Source: Hyphomicrobiales bacterium (lineage in GTDB: Bacteria; Pseudomonadota; Alphaproteobacteria; Rhizobiales; Beijerinckiaceae). Taken from it: a stretch of DNA of 64,000 nucleotides. The stretch spans positions 1 through 64,000 of the forward strand of contig CANGQA010000006.1 of the NCBI GenBank assembly GCA_947455995.1, read 5' to 3'. A model generated the notes under the pieces. That model had not been told where the DNA came from, made no database searches, and saw only the letters and a list, made by a program, of their open reading frames with translations. The stretch's first letter is position 1. Each line of letters begins with the position of its first letter. Positions 54,209 through 62,773 of this stretch are shown here, one piece after another. The position numbers were made by a program, and so were the translations under genes.

Positions 54209-54730
54209 ATGACCCAACCAGCCGCATCAGACCGCACTGTCGCCGCAACCGATATGCAGCATCTTCTGCGCCGTTCCTTTGCCATGCGCGCCGCCTTTTA
54301 TGCCGAAACCTTCGATGTCCTGAAGGCTGAATTCGGACGTGAAAAGGCCATGCAGTTGTGCATGACCATGACACGCCGCATGGGAGAGAAAATGGGTGGC
54401 GCCTATGCTGCCCACGGCCCGGCCGATCTGGCAGGTCTGAAAGACGCTTTTCTTTGCGGGATCATCGAGGGAGAAGCGCTGTTCTCGCCAGAGGTTATCC
54501 GTTGCGATCACGATGCACTGGAAATCAACTTCCACCGTTGCCCCTTGAAGGAAGCATGGGAGGACCAGGGCCGCGCAGGCGCCGAGCTTGAAGACCTGTG
54601 CGTGATTGCAGGCGCCATTGATGGTGGCCTGTTTGAAACAGCAGGTTTCACCTTTGCCGGCGAAACATGGCGGCAAGGACAGCAGGGCTGCTGTCGTCTG
54701 AAAGTTCTGCCCGGCCCGGCCAAAGCCTAA
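54209..54730 (+). CDS. L-2-amino-thiazoline-4-carboxylic acid hydrolase-family protein, copy 1
   Basis: A 173-residue soluble protein of PF14196. Family features are the central HRCPLKEAWEDQG, LCVIAGAIDGGLFETAGF and the terminal TWRQGQQGCCRLKV, with several conserved cysteines and acidic residues. The named member opens 2-amino-thiazoline-4-carboxylate on the way to L-cysteine, but most members have no known role. It lies 17 bp after the FAD oxidoreductase and before the binding protein. A second, different member ends the operon. Confidence 0.75.
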   Translation: MTQPAASDRTVAATDMQHLLRRSFAMRAAFYAETFDVLKAEFGREKAMQLCMTMTRRMGEKMGGAYAAHGPADLAGLKDAFLCGIIEGEALFSPEVIRCDHDALEINFHRCPLKEAWEDQGRAGAELEDLCVIAGAIDGGLFETAGFTFAGETWRQGQQGCCRLKVLPGPAKA

Positions 54731-54775
54731 CCCGATTTGCATTCACCACCCGATCTTACCGAAAAGGATAGCATC

Positions 54776-55897
54776 ATGAAAAATCGCCGTAATATTCTAG
54801 CCCTTGGCAGTGCGCTGGCACTGGCCACTCTGCCGCTTCCCGTTTATGCACAACAGCCAACCTATAAAATCGGCTATCAATTGCCGCTGACCGGCAACAC
54901 CGCGCAATATGGCATTGATTTTAAGAATGCCGCCGAAATCGCGCTGGACCAGTTCGCCAAGGCAGGCAAGCCATTCAAGGTTGAAATCGTATTCGAGGAC
55001 AGTCGTTCCGACACGAAAGAAGGCGTGGCGATTGCCCGCAAATTTGTCGATGACAAATCGATTGTCGGTGTCCTGGGTGATTTCACATCCGGTGTCTCGA
55101 TCGCTTCCGCGCAGATTTACAAGGAAGCAGGCATGCCGCAATTGTCGCAGACGGCATCGCACCCCGATTACACCAAAGTCTCTGAATGGCAGTTCCGCAA
55201 TATTACCACTCAGGCGCAGGAAGGCCCGCTGAATGCTGAATGGCTTTATGCCAGCGGCTACCGCAAGGTTGCGGTGATTGCCGAGCAGACCGATTGGGGC
55301 CAAACGGTGGTTTCTAATTTCGTTGACAAGTTCAAAGCGTTGGGTGGACAGGTCGTTTTTTCCGAATTCTTCAACCGCGGCCTTGCAGATTTCCGTCCGA
55401 TTATCACCAAGATCGCACGTGACAATCCCGATGCCATTTATACCGGCTACTTCTACGAAGACGGCGCACAATTCCTGAAACAGATGAAACAGTTGAGTGT
55501 GACCATTCCCGTGCACTCGACCTCTGCCTCCTACAACCAGCAATTGATCACGCTGGCTGGAGCAGATGCTGAAGGCATGAAACTGACGGCAACCTTCTTG
55601 CCGAACAATCCAGCCAAAAACGTGCAGGATTTTGTGGCTGCATGGAAAGCCAAAACCGGACAGGCCGAACCCGGCCAGTTCCCCGCTCAAGCCTATGACG
55701 CTGTCAATATCATGCTGGCCGCGCTCGAACGCGCCCATCCCAATGTCACACGCAAAAGCCTGCGCGACCAGCTGGCTGCCACCAAAAACTTCCCCGGCGT
55801 CACAGGAGATACGACCTTTGATGCCGATCGCGAACCAGCCAAAAAACTTGTCCGCGCACAGGTTAAAAATGGGACTTTTGTTGCTGTCGACCAATAA
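54776..55897 (+). CDS. Liv-type ABC substrate-binding protein (amine operon)
   Basis: A 373-residue periplasmic protein with a Sec signal (KNRRNILALGSALALATLPLPVYA). The mature protein begins QQPTYKIGYQLPLTGNTAQYG and contains the LivJ-type FLGDFTS-like VLGDFTSGVSIASAQI and NAEWLYASGYRKVAVI. The ATG has AAAGGA upstream. A short stem-loop follows the stop. It would bind an amino-acid-like ligand processed by the operon's oxidoreductase and hydrolases. Confidence 0.93.
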   Translation: MKNRRNILALGSALALATLPLPVYAQQPTYKIGYQLPLTGNTAQYGIDFKNAAEIALDQFAKAGKPFKVEIVFEDSRSDTKEGVAIARKFVDDKSIVGVLGDFTSGVSIASAQIYKEAGMPQLSQTASHPDYTKVSEWQFRNITTQAQEGPLNAEWLYASGYRKVAVIAEQTDWGQTVVSNFVDKFKALGGQVVFSEFFNRGLADFRPIITKIARDNPDAIYTGYFYEDGAQFLKQMKQLSVTIPVHSTSASYNQQLITLAGADAEGMKLTATFLPNNPAKNVQDFVAAWKAKTGQAEPGQFPAQAYDAVNIMLAALERAHPNVTRKSLRDQLAATKNFPGVTGDTTFDADREPAKKLVRAQVKNGTFVAVDQ

Positions 55898-55912
55898 CTA
55901 ACAGGTAGATCA

Positions 55913-55928
55913 AGGATCATCCGATCCT
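55913..55928 (+). promoter_or_regulatory. Short stem-loop after the third substrate-binding-protein gene
   Basis: AGGATC (55913-55918) pairs with GATCCT (55923-55928) around ATCC, 15 bp after the binding-protein stop, without a T-run. It is weaker than the hairpins at 23947 and 40256 but sits in the same place relative to the gene. Confidence 0.4.
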
Positions 55929-55963
55929 GATGCGCTATTGAAACGAAAAGGAAAGCCCGATCC

Positions 55964-56872
55964 ATGGACTATTATCTCCAGCAATTGGTGATCGGGCTTT
56001 CTTTGGGCATGGTCTATGCCCTGGTTGCGATCGGCTTCACACTGATTTTCGGTGTGTTGAACGTGGTCAATTTCGCCCATGGCGAAGTCTACACGATCGG
56101 AGCCTTTGTCGGCCTGCTGATCTTTGTCAGCTTTGCACCGCCGCTTGTCGTGGTCTTGCTGGTTGTGCTGGCGGTGGGGGCTATGACAGGAGTGGGACTG
56201 GAGCGCTTCGCCTTCAAACCCTTCCGACGGTTCAACGATGAGGCGACACTCAAATCCCGTGCGATGCGGGAGGCGACCTTGATGTCCTCGCTGGCTTTGT
56301 CGATTGTCGCGCGCGAGGGCATCGAGCTTTTTTTCGGATCGCAATTCCAGTCACTTCCGCTCAAGCACATGCTGAATTCACCGATCAAGATCGGGCCGGT
56401 CACCATTGTCGATGGTGATCTGATTATTTTCGGAACGTCGTTTCTCATGCTGGCGGGGCTGCAATTTGTCCTCAAACATACCAGCGTTGGCCTGTCGATC
56501 CGTGCTGTGTCCAACAATCCGCTGGGTGCCCGCTATGTTGGTGTCAACACCGACCGCACGATTGCCTGGACCTTTGCCGTCGGATCGGGCATGGGCGCTG
56601 TCGCCGGAATTCTGGTCGGCTTGTATTACGGCGCGATTTTTCCCGCCATGGGCTTTACGCCGGGCATCAAGGCCTTTGTGGCAATGGTCATGGGCGGATT
56701 GTCATCCATTCCCGGCGCGGTTGTTTGTGCGCTCATCATCGGGATCAGTGAAGCGATGTCCAGCATCTTTGTATCATCCGTGTGGCAAGATCTGGTGGCT
56801 TATGCCTTCTTGATCATTACGCTGATCTTTTTCCCTCGTGGCATTTTCGGAGGGGCCCGTGAACGCGTCTGA
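55964..56872 (+). CDS. Branched-chain-type ABC permease, LivH-like (amine operon)
   Basis: A 302-residue inner-membrane permease. The N-terminus QQLVIGLSLGMVYALVAIGFTLIFGVLNVVNFAHGEVY is the LivH signature. The coupling loop is TSVGLSIRAVSNNPLGARYVGVN and the end RGIFGGARERV is typical. AAAGGAAAG precedes the ATG. It overlaps the next gene by 14 bp, in a different frame. Confidence 0.95.
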   Translation: MDYYLQQLVIGLSLGMVYALVAIGFTLIFGVLNVVNFAHGEVYTIGAFVGLLIFVSFAPPLVVVLLVVLAVGAMTGVGLERFAFKPFRRFNDEATLKSRAMREATLMSSLALSIVAREGIELFFGSQFQSLPLKHMLNSPIKIGPVTIVDGDLIIFGTSFLMLAGLQFVLKHTSVGLSIRAVSNNPLGARYVGVNTDRTIAWTFAVGSGMGAVAGILVGLYYGAIFPAMGFTPGIKAFVAMVMGGLSSIPGAVVCALIIGISEAMSSIFVSSVWQDLVAYAFLIITLIFFPRGIFGGARERV

Positions 56873-57902
56873 TACCTCCCATCATCGCTGGCTCTGGACC
56901 GGTATTATCCTGACGGGCCTGTTTGTGCTTGTGCCGCTGCTCTTGTCCCTTGCTGGCCGCAGCTATTTTTACCAGATCGCCAACACGATCATGATCTTCG
57001 CACTGCTGGCTGCGTCCATGCATCTGGTGACGGGGGTTGCGGGCCTTTTGCAACTCGGCCATGCTGCCTTTTACGGCATTGGCGGTTATTGCGCCGCGCT
57101 GCTGGCCACCCATTTCAAACTCTCCTTTGTGGTGACCATCCCGCTTGCCGGAATGATGGCGGGGCTGATTGCCTTTCTGGTGGCGGTGCCGACCATGCGG
57201 CTGGTCTCGATCTATTTTGCGGTGGCTACCCTGGGTATCGGCCAAATGCTGCATGTGATCACACTGAACTGGGTACCGGTAACCAAGGGGCCGAACGGCA
57301 TTTTGCTGTTTGGCGGCATGAAAGTCTTCGACATCGATTTTTCAAAACCCGTACCCGCTTATTATCTTGTGGCAGTCATCGTGGCGGCTTGTATTTATGT
57401 CATTCACTGCCTGTCCCATTCCTATTACGGCAATGCCCTGCGTGCCCTTCGCGAAGACGACCAATGTGCCGATGCGATGGGCATCAATACGCCGCGTCTG
57501 AAGCTGGAAAGTTTTACGGTCTCGGGCTTTTTTGCGGGTGTTGCAGGTGCCTTGTGGGCGCACACCGCGGGCTATATCTCGCCTGCCGATTTCAATTTCA
57601 ATGTCTCGATTCTGATCCTGTCGATGGTTGTGCTGGGGGGTCTTGGCTCCTTGCCAGGTTCGATCCTCGGCGCAATCATCCTGATTGGCTTACCGGAAGT
57701 CCTCCGCGAATTTAAAGCGGGCGATTTCCGCAACATCATCATCGGTATTGTGCTGTTCGGGGTGATTTTATTCCAGCCCAGAGGACTGATCGGCGAGGTC
57801 AGCGCGCTGGATTTCATCCGCAATCAGTTTGGATTAGGGCGCAAGGCCAAAAATGACGCCAACAAGACTGACGGCAAGCAGATGCGGGTGGGGTGGTTAT
57901 GA
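56859..57902 (+). CDS. Branched-chain-type ABC permease, LivM-like (amine operon)
   Basis: A 347-residue permease with about nine helices. LivM features are MHLVTGVAGLLQLGHAAFYGIGGYCAALL and GNALRALREDDQCADAMGINTPRLKLESF (coupling loop). GTG 56859 is chosen because GGAGG lies five bases upstream; the in-frame GTG at 56838 has less support. It overlaps both neighbours, so the operon is translationally coupled. The C-terminus ends with a charged tail. Confidence 0.93.
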   Translation: MNASDTSHHRWLWTGIILTGLFVLVPLLLSLAGRSYFYQIANTIMIFALLAASMHLVTGVAGLLQLGHAAFYGIGGYCAALLATHFKLSFVVTIPLAGMMAGLIAFLVAVPTMRLVSIYFAVATLGIGQMLHVITLNWVPVTKGPNGILLFGGMKVFDIDFSKPVPAYYLVAVIVAACIYVIHCLSHSYYGNALRALREDDQCADAMGINTPRLKLESFTVSGFFAGVAGALWAHTAGYISPADFNFNVSILILSMVVLGGLGSLPGSILGAIILIGLPEVLREFKAGDFRNIIIGIVLFGVILFQPRGLIGEVSALDFIRNQFGLGRKAKNDANKTDGKQMRVGWL

Positions 57903-58654
57903 GTGCCTTTCTGGAAACCCTACAGCTCGGCCGCACCTTTGGCGGCCTGAAAGCCGTCGATGATGTCTCGATAGCGATCCAACAAGGCGAGCTGGTGGGC
58001 CTGATCGGACCGAATGGTGCGGGCAAGACCACTTTGTTCAATCTGATTTCTGGCTTTACCGCACCCACGTCTGGCGAGGTCAGATTGAAAGGCGAGCGGA
58101 TTGACGGCCTGACACCCCATGACATTGCGCAGCGCGGAATTGGCAGAACATTTCAGAATTTACGGATTTTTCCTAATATTTCTGTGTTCGACAATGTCAC
58201 CGTTGGCGCCATCGGGCACGAAAATATTGGGCTTGGATCGATCTTACCGTGGCAGAAGGCCAAAAGCGACCGAATTACCCAAAAGAGCTTCGAGGCTTTG
58301 CAAGCGGTCGGCCTGCTGGAGGAGGCCGATCAGCTCGCTGCGAATATTTCCTACGGCAAACGCAAATATCTAGAAATTGCCCGCGCTTTGGCCATGCAAC
58401 CGGACCTGTTGATTCTGGATGAACCCGCCGCCGGTTTGAATGAAACAGAAACACAGCACCTCGCCAGTTTCATCAGCCGCCTGCACCAAGAAGGCCGGAC
58501 GATCATTCTGATCGAGCATGATATGCGGCTGGTCATGTCAATCTGCCAGCGGGTGATTGTGCTGGCTTCGGGCCGCAAAATCTGCGATGGCACACCCGAT
58601 ATGGTGCAGAAAGATACGGGCGTGCTCGAAGCCTATTTGGGAGTGGACGAATGA
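57899..58654 (+). CDS. Branched-chain-type ABC ATPase, LivG-like (amine operon)
   Basis: A 251-residue ATPase. Walker [10 protein letters not shown] is near residue 38; the signature region ISYGKRKYLEIARAL, Walker [15 protein letters not shown] and the switch histidine in LIEHDMRLVMSIC are all present. The stop overlaps the LivF start. Compare the LivG domain in operon C, which is fused to its permease. Confidence 0.95.
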   Translation: MSAFLETLQLGRTFGGLKAVDDVSIAIQQGELVGLIGPNGAGKTTLFNLISGFTAPTSGEVRLKGERIDGLTPHDIAQRGIGRTFQNLRIFPNISVFDNVTVGAIGHENIGLGSILPWQKAKSDRITQKSFEALQAVGLLEEADQLAANISYGKRKYLEIARALAMQPDLLILDEPAAGLNETETQHLASFISRLHQEGRTIILIEHDMRLVMSICQRVIVLASGRKICDGTPDMVQKDTGVLEAYLGVDE

Positions 58655-59397
58655 TCGCCGGCCCCGCGCTTGAAATCAATAATTTGCACGTCGGCATGGG
58701 TGTCCAATCCATCCTGCGCGGCATAGATCTTACTGTTCAAGAAGGCGAAATTGTCGCCGTCATCGGGGCCAACGGTGTTGGTAAAACCACACTGATGCGG
58801 GCTATTTCAGGCGTCTATGCCTCACAAGAAGGACACATCCGCTTTTATGGTGAGGACATCACCCATTGGCCGTCACATGAGATTGTCGCATGCGGTCTCT
58901 TGCAGGCCCCCGAGGGCAGGCAAATCTTTTCGGCAATGAGCGTCCGCGAAAATCTCATCCTTGGCGGGGGGCCGCTTGGCTTGTCTGAACTGGACAAAGT
59001 TCTGTCCCTGTTTCCGCTTCTAGGAGATCGCATGCAGCAGAATGCCGGCTCACTCTCGGGGGGCGAACAGCAAATGCTTTGCGTGGCGCGCGCCCTGATG
59101 CGCCGGCCAAAAATGCTGCTGCTGGACGAGCCGTCTTTGGGACTGGCACCCAAGATCATCAAGCTGATTTTTAATCTGGTCCAATCCATCCGCAATACGG
59201 GTGTTTCCATTTTGCTGGTGGAACAGAATGCCCGTTCGGCCCTTGCCGTTGCGGATCGGGCGGCGGTGATGGATGGCGGCCGTATTGTCCTGTCTGGACA
59301 AGCCAGCCAGTTATTGGATGATCCGCGGGTCAAGGAAACCTATCTTGGCGGAAACGCACAGCATGCCCCTGCTGCAAACAACGAGGCTGCATCATGA
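58651..59397 (+). CDS. Branched-chain-type ABC ATPase, LivF-like (amine operon)
   Basis: A 248-residue ATPase with Walker A GANGVGKTT near residue 37, signature SLSGGEQQMLCVARALM, Walker [13 protein letters not shown] and the LivF-type LVEQNARSAL. The start overlaps the LivG stop and its own stop overlaps the second ATC-hydrolase-family gene (ATGA), so that small enzyme is tightly tied to the transporter. Confidence 0.95.
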   Translation: MIAGPALEINNLHVGMGVQSILRGIDLTVQEGEIVAVIGANGVGKTTLMRAISGVYASQEGHIRFYGEDITHWPSHEIVACGLLQAPEGRQIFSAMSVRENLILGGGPLGLSELDKVLSLFPLLGDRMQQNAGSLSGGEQQMLCVARALMRRPKMLLLDEPSLGLAPKIIKLIFNLVQSIRNTGVSILLVEQNARSALAVADRAAVMDGGRIVLSGQASQLLDDPRVKETYLGGNAQHAPAANNEAAS

Positions 59398-59885
59398 CAC
59401 AATCCCCTGCTTCTCCCCCCATGCCCATGATCGAACGCCGACGGCTGGAGGCCAACATCTTGAAGTTCGTCTATGAGACGGTCAAACAACGCCACGGCAC
59501 CGATGAAGCCAAATCCGTGATCGGCGAGGCTGTCCGCCAGGCTTCAATTGCACAGGGCCGGGATATGGCCAAGCAGGCTGAAGGTCCGACCTCCTTGCAA
59601 AGCTTTGCCGATCTGCTGCCGCTGTGGACAATGGATGACGCCTTAGAGATGGACGTGCTCAACAGCTCCGACACTGCGCTTGATTTCAACGTCACCCGCT
59701 GCCGCTATGCCGAAATGTATCGGGACATGGGCATCGGAGAAATCGGCCATTTGTTGTCCTGCCAGCGTGACGGTACCTTTTGTGAAGGTTATGACCCAAA
59801 ATTGAAGCTGGAGCGCAGCCAGACCATCATGCAAGGTGCCTCGCATTGTAATTTTCGCTATCGTTACGATAAGCAGGGCGCATAA
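59394..59885 (+). CDS. L-2-amino-thiazoline-4-carboxylic acid hydrolase-family protein, copy 2
   Basis: A 163-residue PF14196 protein. The family pattern is VTRCRYAEMYRDMG, LLSCQRDGTFCEGYDP, then RSQTIMQGASHCNFRYRY at the end. It resembles copy 1 only in overall motif order, so they are distant paralogues. The conserved cysteine and acidic positions suggest a metal or thiol role, but the catalytic mechanism is not clear from sequence. Last gene of the amine operon; it converges on the peptide-type importer with a 22-bp gap that has no terminator. Confidence 0.78.
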   Translation: MTQSPASPPMPMIERRRLEANILKFVYETVKQRHGTDEAKSVIGEAVRQASIAQGRDMAKQAEGPTSLQSFADLLPLWTMDDALEMDVLNSSDTALDFNVTRCRYAEMYRDMGIGEIGHLLSCQRDGTFCEGYDPKLKLERSQTIMQGASHCNFRYRYDKQGA

Positions 59886-59907
59886 CCGCTCAAGCAGACC
59901 ATTGCCA

Positions 59908-60891
59908 TCACACAACAAGATGGCAGGCAACAGCGTGATCTTGCGACAAGGGGCGCAATGGTGGCCTTTCTTGCGAACACACAGCAACGGCATGTGGACA
60001 GCGGTTGTGAAAGCGGCAACCCGCAGGCGGATTGATCGGGCTTTCGACATCGCCTTTGAGAGTGATCCGCTTGCGCCTGTCACGCGGATGGGAGATTGGA
60101 ACGGCCGCCAGTAATGCCTGTGTATAGGGATGTTGGGGCCGCTCGAACAATTCTTGACGTGTCGCCAGTTCGACAATCTGGCCCAAATACATTACCGCAA
60201 TCCGGTGGCTGATATGACGCACGACCGATAAGTCATGCGCGATGAACAGATAGCTGATGGCATAATCATCTTGCAGGTCCATCATCAGATTTATGACCTG
60301 CGCTTGTACCGATACATCCAGCGCCGATACCGGCTCATCGCCGATGATCACACTTGGTCCCAAAGCAAGGGCGCGGGCAATTCCAAGTCTTTGTCTTTGA
60401 CCGCCGGAAAATTCATGCGGAAAATTCTGTCGTTGGTCGGGCCGCAAGCCAACCCTTTTAAAGAGAAAGGCAATCCGTTCATCCTGTTCGGCTGCAGTTC
60501 CCCGATTGAAATTGGTCAGCGGCTCACCGACAATCTCGCCGGCCCGCATACGCGGATTGAGCGAAGAATAGGGATCTTGAAAAATCACCTGCAACCGCTG
60601 GCGTCTTGCAATCATCTCTTGCGCGGATAAAGCCGTAATATCCTCACCCTCGAGCCTGATCGTACCGGACGTCGGTTCCACGAGTCGGAGAATAGTCCGG
60701 CCCAGCGTGGACTTGCCGCAACCACTTTCGCCAACCAGACCCAGTGTTTCGCCCCGTCCCAATGTGAAGCTGACATCATCGACGGCATAGACGAGCGCTT
60801 GTTTGTTGCTGAACCAACTGCCAGCTAATTCATAATGTTTGGACAGATTGACGACATCCAAAGCCGGTGGTGTAGCAACCTGATTGCTCAT
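59908..60891 (-). CDS. Peptide-type ABC importer ATPase, DppF-like
   Basis: A 327-residue ATPase. Walker A GESGCGKS at about residue 55, signature FSGGQRQRLGIARAL, Walker B IGDEPVSALDVSVQAQ, and the C-terminal oligopeptide block (PAGCRFHNRCPHAVAVCSQERP) are present. The start ATG 60891 overlaps the DppD-like stop. It is the last gene of the second peptide-type importer. Confidence 0.95.
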   Translation of the reverse strand: MSNQVATPPALDVVNLSKHYELAGSWFSNKQALVYAVDDVSFTLGRGETLGLVGESGCGKSTLGRTILRLVEPTSGTIRLEGEDITALSAQEMIARRQRLQVIFQDPYSSLNPRMRAGEIVGEPLTNFNRGTAAEQDERIAFLFKRVGLRPDQRQNFPHEFSGGQRQRLGIARALALGPSVIIGDEPVSALDVSVQAQVINLMMDLQDDYAISYLFIAHDLSVVRHISHRIAVMYLGQIVELATRQELFERPQHPYTQALLAAVPISHPRDRRKRITLKGDVESPINPPAGCRFHNRCPHAVAVCSQERPPLRPLSQDHAVACHLVV

Positions 60892-61889
60892 GGATGACGC
60901 TCCTGAGGTGAGCCAGCATGCCAGCACGCGACACTGTGTTCTCCCGCCATGAGACGCAAAGGCGGCATAGAATCGAAACAATGCCGGGTCGCCTTCTCAC
61001 AACGCGGGGCAAAGCAACATCCCTGGCCGCGTTCATGCAAAGCGGGCACGATTCCCGCAATTTCCTTGAGACGCGTTTGTGCGCCTTCTGCATTGAAACG
61101 CGGCATCGCCGCCATGAGAGCCTGTGTATAGGGATGTGTAGGGGCATCGAACAATTCGAGCGCCGTCCCCTGCTCGATCTGGCGTCCGGCATACATGACC
61201 AGAACACGATCGGCCATTTCGGCAACCACGCCGAAATCATGGGTGATCAAAATCACAGCTGTTCCTGTGCGCTGTTTGAGATCCTGGATCAGTTCCAAGA
61301 TCTGCGCTTCGATCGTGACATCAAGTGCTGTGGTCGGCTCGTCCGCCAACAGAATTTTCGGATCGCAGACCAAAGCCATCGCGATCATCACACGTTGGCG
61401 CATCCCGCCTGAAAGCTGGTGGGGGTAATCATCCATCCGGCGTTCGGGTTCGGGAATTCGCACCAATTTAAGCATATCCAGCGCACGTTGGCGGCACGCC
61501 GTCTCATCCAGCCCTTCATGCACCTTGACCATTTCGCTAATCTGGCTGCCGATTGTCAGCACCGGATTCAGACTGGTCATCGGTTCCTGAAAAATCATCG
61601 ATATTGCGCGGCCCCGCAACATCCGCATATCGGCTTCGCTAGCCGTGGCAATATCGCGGCCTTCGAGCATGATCCTGCCCGCCCCGATCATGCCATGCGG
61701 GCGCGGTAAAAGGCGCATCAACGACAAGGCTGTCAGACTTTTACCGCAACCCGATTCACCAACGATACATAATGTTTCTCCTGCATTGAGACTGAATGAC
61801 AGCTCCTGCACCGCCGCGACAGGCGGGCCGTCGGGAGAGGAAAAGGCGACTGTTAAGCCGTCAACGCTCAGCAGAGGGTTGTCTGTCAT
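60888..61889 (-). CDS. Peptide-type ABC importer ATPase, DppD-like
   Basis: A 333-residue ATPase with Walker A GESGCGKS near residue 42, signature LSGGMRQRVMIAMAL, Walker B LLADEPTTALDVTIEAQ and a C-terminal block with GCCFAPRCEKATRHC. ATG 61889 (MTDNPLLSVDGL) is chosen because it fits the family start and overlaps the DppC-like stop; an in-frame start at 62000 would intrude on the permease gene. Confidence 0.95.
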   Translation of the reverse strand: MTDNPLLSVDGLTVAFSSPDGPPVAAVQELSFSLNAGETLCIVGESGCGKSLTALSLMRLLPRPHGMIGAGRIMLEGRDIATASEADMRMLRGRAISMIFQEPMTSLNPVLTIGSQISEMVKVHEGLDETACRQRALDMLKLVRIPEPERRMDDYPHQLSGGMRQRVMIAMALVCDPKILLADEPTTALDVTIEAQILELIQDLKQRTGTAVILITHDFGVVAEMADRVLVMYAGRQIEQGTALELFDAPTHPYTQALMAAMPRFNAEGAQTRLKEIAGIVPALHERGQGCCFAPRCEKATRHCFDSMPPLRLMAGEHSVACWHAGSPQERHP

Positions 61890-62773
61890 CGCACCCTCGT
61901 TTGCAGCCGCGGATCCAGCATGTCGCGCAAACCGTCGCCCAACATATTGATCGACAATACCATCAAAGCCAGAAAGACACTCGGACAAACGATATTCCAA
62001 GGGGCGATCTGCACATAAAGCCGTCCCTCAGCTATAATATTGCCCCAACTGGGAACTTCCGGTGGCGTCCCTACACCGAGAAAACTCAGATAGCTTTCAA
62101 TCAGCACCGCAGAGGCAGCAATGTAGGTCGCCTGAACAATCAGCGGTGCCAGTGTATTGGGCAAAATATGTTTCAGCATCAGCCTGGGCAACCTGGTGCC
62201 GGTGGCAATCGCTGCCTGAATATAGACCTGTTCCCGCACGCTCAACACAACGGCCCGAACCAACCTGACCACGCGCGGAATTTCAGGAATCGTAATGGCG
62301 ACAACCACCACGCCGATGCCCGGTCGTGCCAGGGACATCAAGGCAATCGCCAGCAGGATGCCCGGAATGGCCATCAAGCCATCCATGATGCGCATCAAAA
62401 CAGCATCGGCACTGCGCGAATAGCCTGCAAGAATGCCGATCAGCAAACCAATCAGAGTGCTCAATCCGGCCACGGAAAGACCAATCAGCAAAGAGATCCG
62501 GCCACCGTAAAGAGTGCGGCTGAAGAGATCGCGCCCATAGGCATCTGTTCCGAAAAAATACTCCTCACCTGGTTCACGCAAGCGGTCTACGACATTCATC
62601 TCGAACGGATCGAAGGGAGCAAGCCAAGGAGCCAGAACCGACAGCACCGTTAAGCTGATCAGCACAAAACCGCCAATGAGCGAGAGCGGATAGCGCCGCC
62701 ACAATCGTCGCAAACCAGCGCGCGTTGCGCTCAGTCCCGAGTGAGAAAGTCCCTGTTGCAAACTTTGGGTCAT
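61886..62773 (-). CDS. Peptide-type ABC importer permease, DppC-like
   Basis: A 295-residue inner-membrane permease. It has an N-terminal helix (SLIGGFVLISLTVLSVLAPWLAP), GTDAYGRDLFSRTLYGGRISL, the coupling loop YIQAAIATGTRLPRLMLKHILPNT and the ending GDGLRDMLDPRL. The start shares one base with the DppB-like stop, and its own stop overlaps the DppD-like start. Confidence 0.95.
   Translation of the reverse strand: MTQSLQQGLSHSGLSATRAGLRRLWRRYPLSLIGGFVLISLTVLSVLAPWLAPFDPFEMNVVDRLREPGEEYFFGTDAYGRDLFSRTLYGGRISLLIGLSVAGLSTLIGLLIGILAGYSRSADAVLMRIMDGLMAIPGILLAIALMSLARPGIGVVVVAITIPEIPRVVRLVRAVVLSVREQVYIQAAIATGTRLPRLMLKHILPNTLAPLIVQATYIAASAVLIESYLSFLGVGTPPEVPSWGNIIAEGRLYVQIAPWNIVCPSVFLALMVLSINMLGDGLRDMLDPRLQTRVR

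Noticed and set aside
59886-59907. Terminator between the amine operon and the second peptide-type importer
   Set aside because: The 22-bp gap holds no inverted repeat or T-run.
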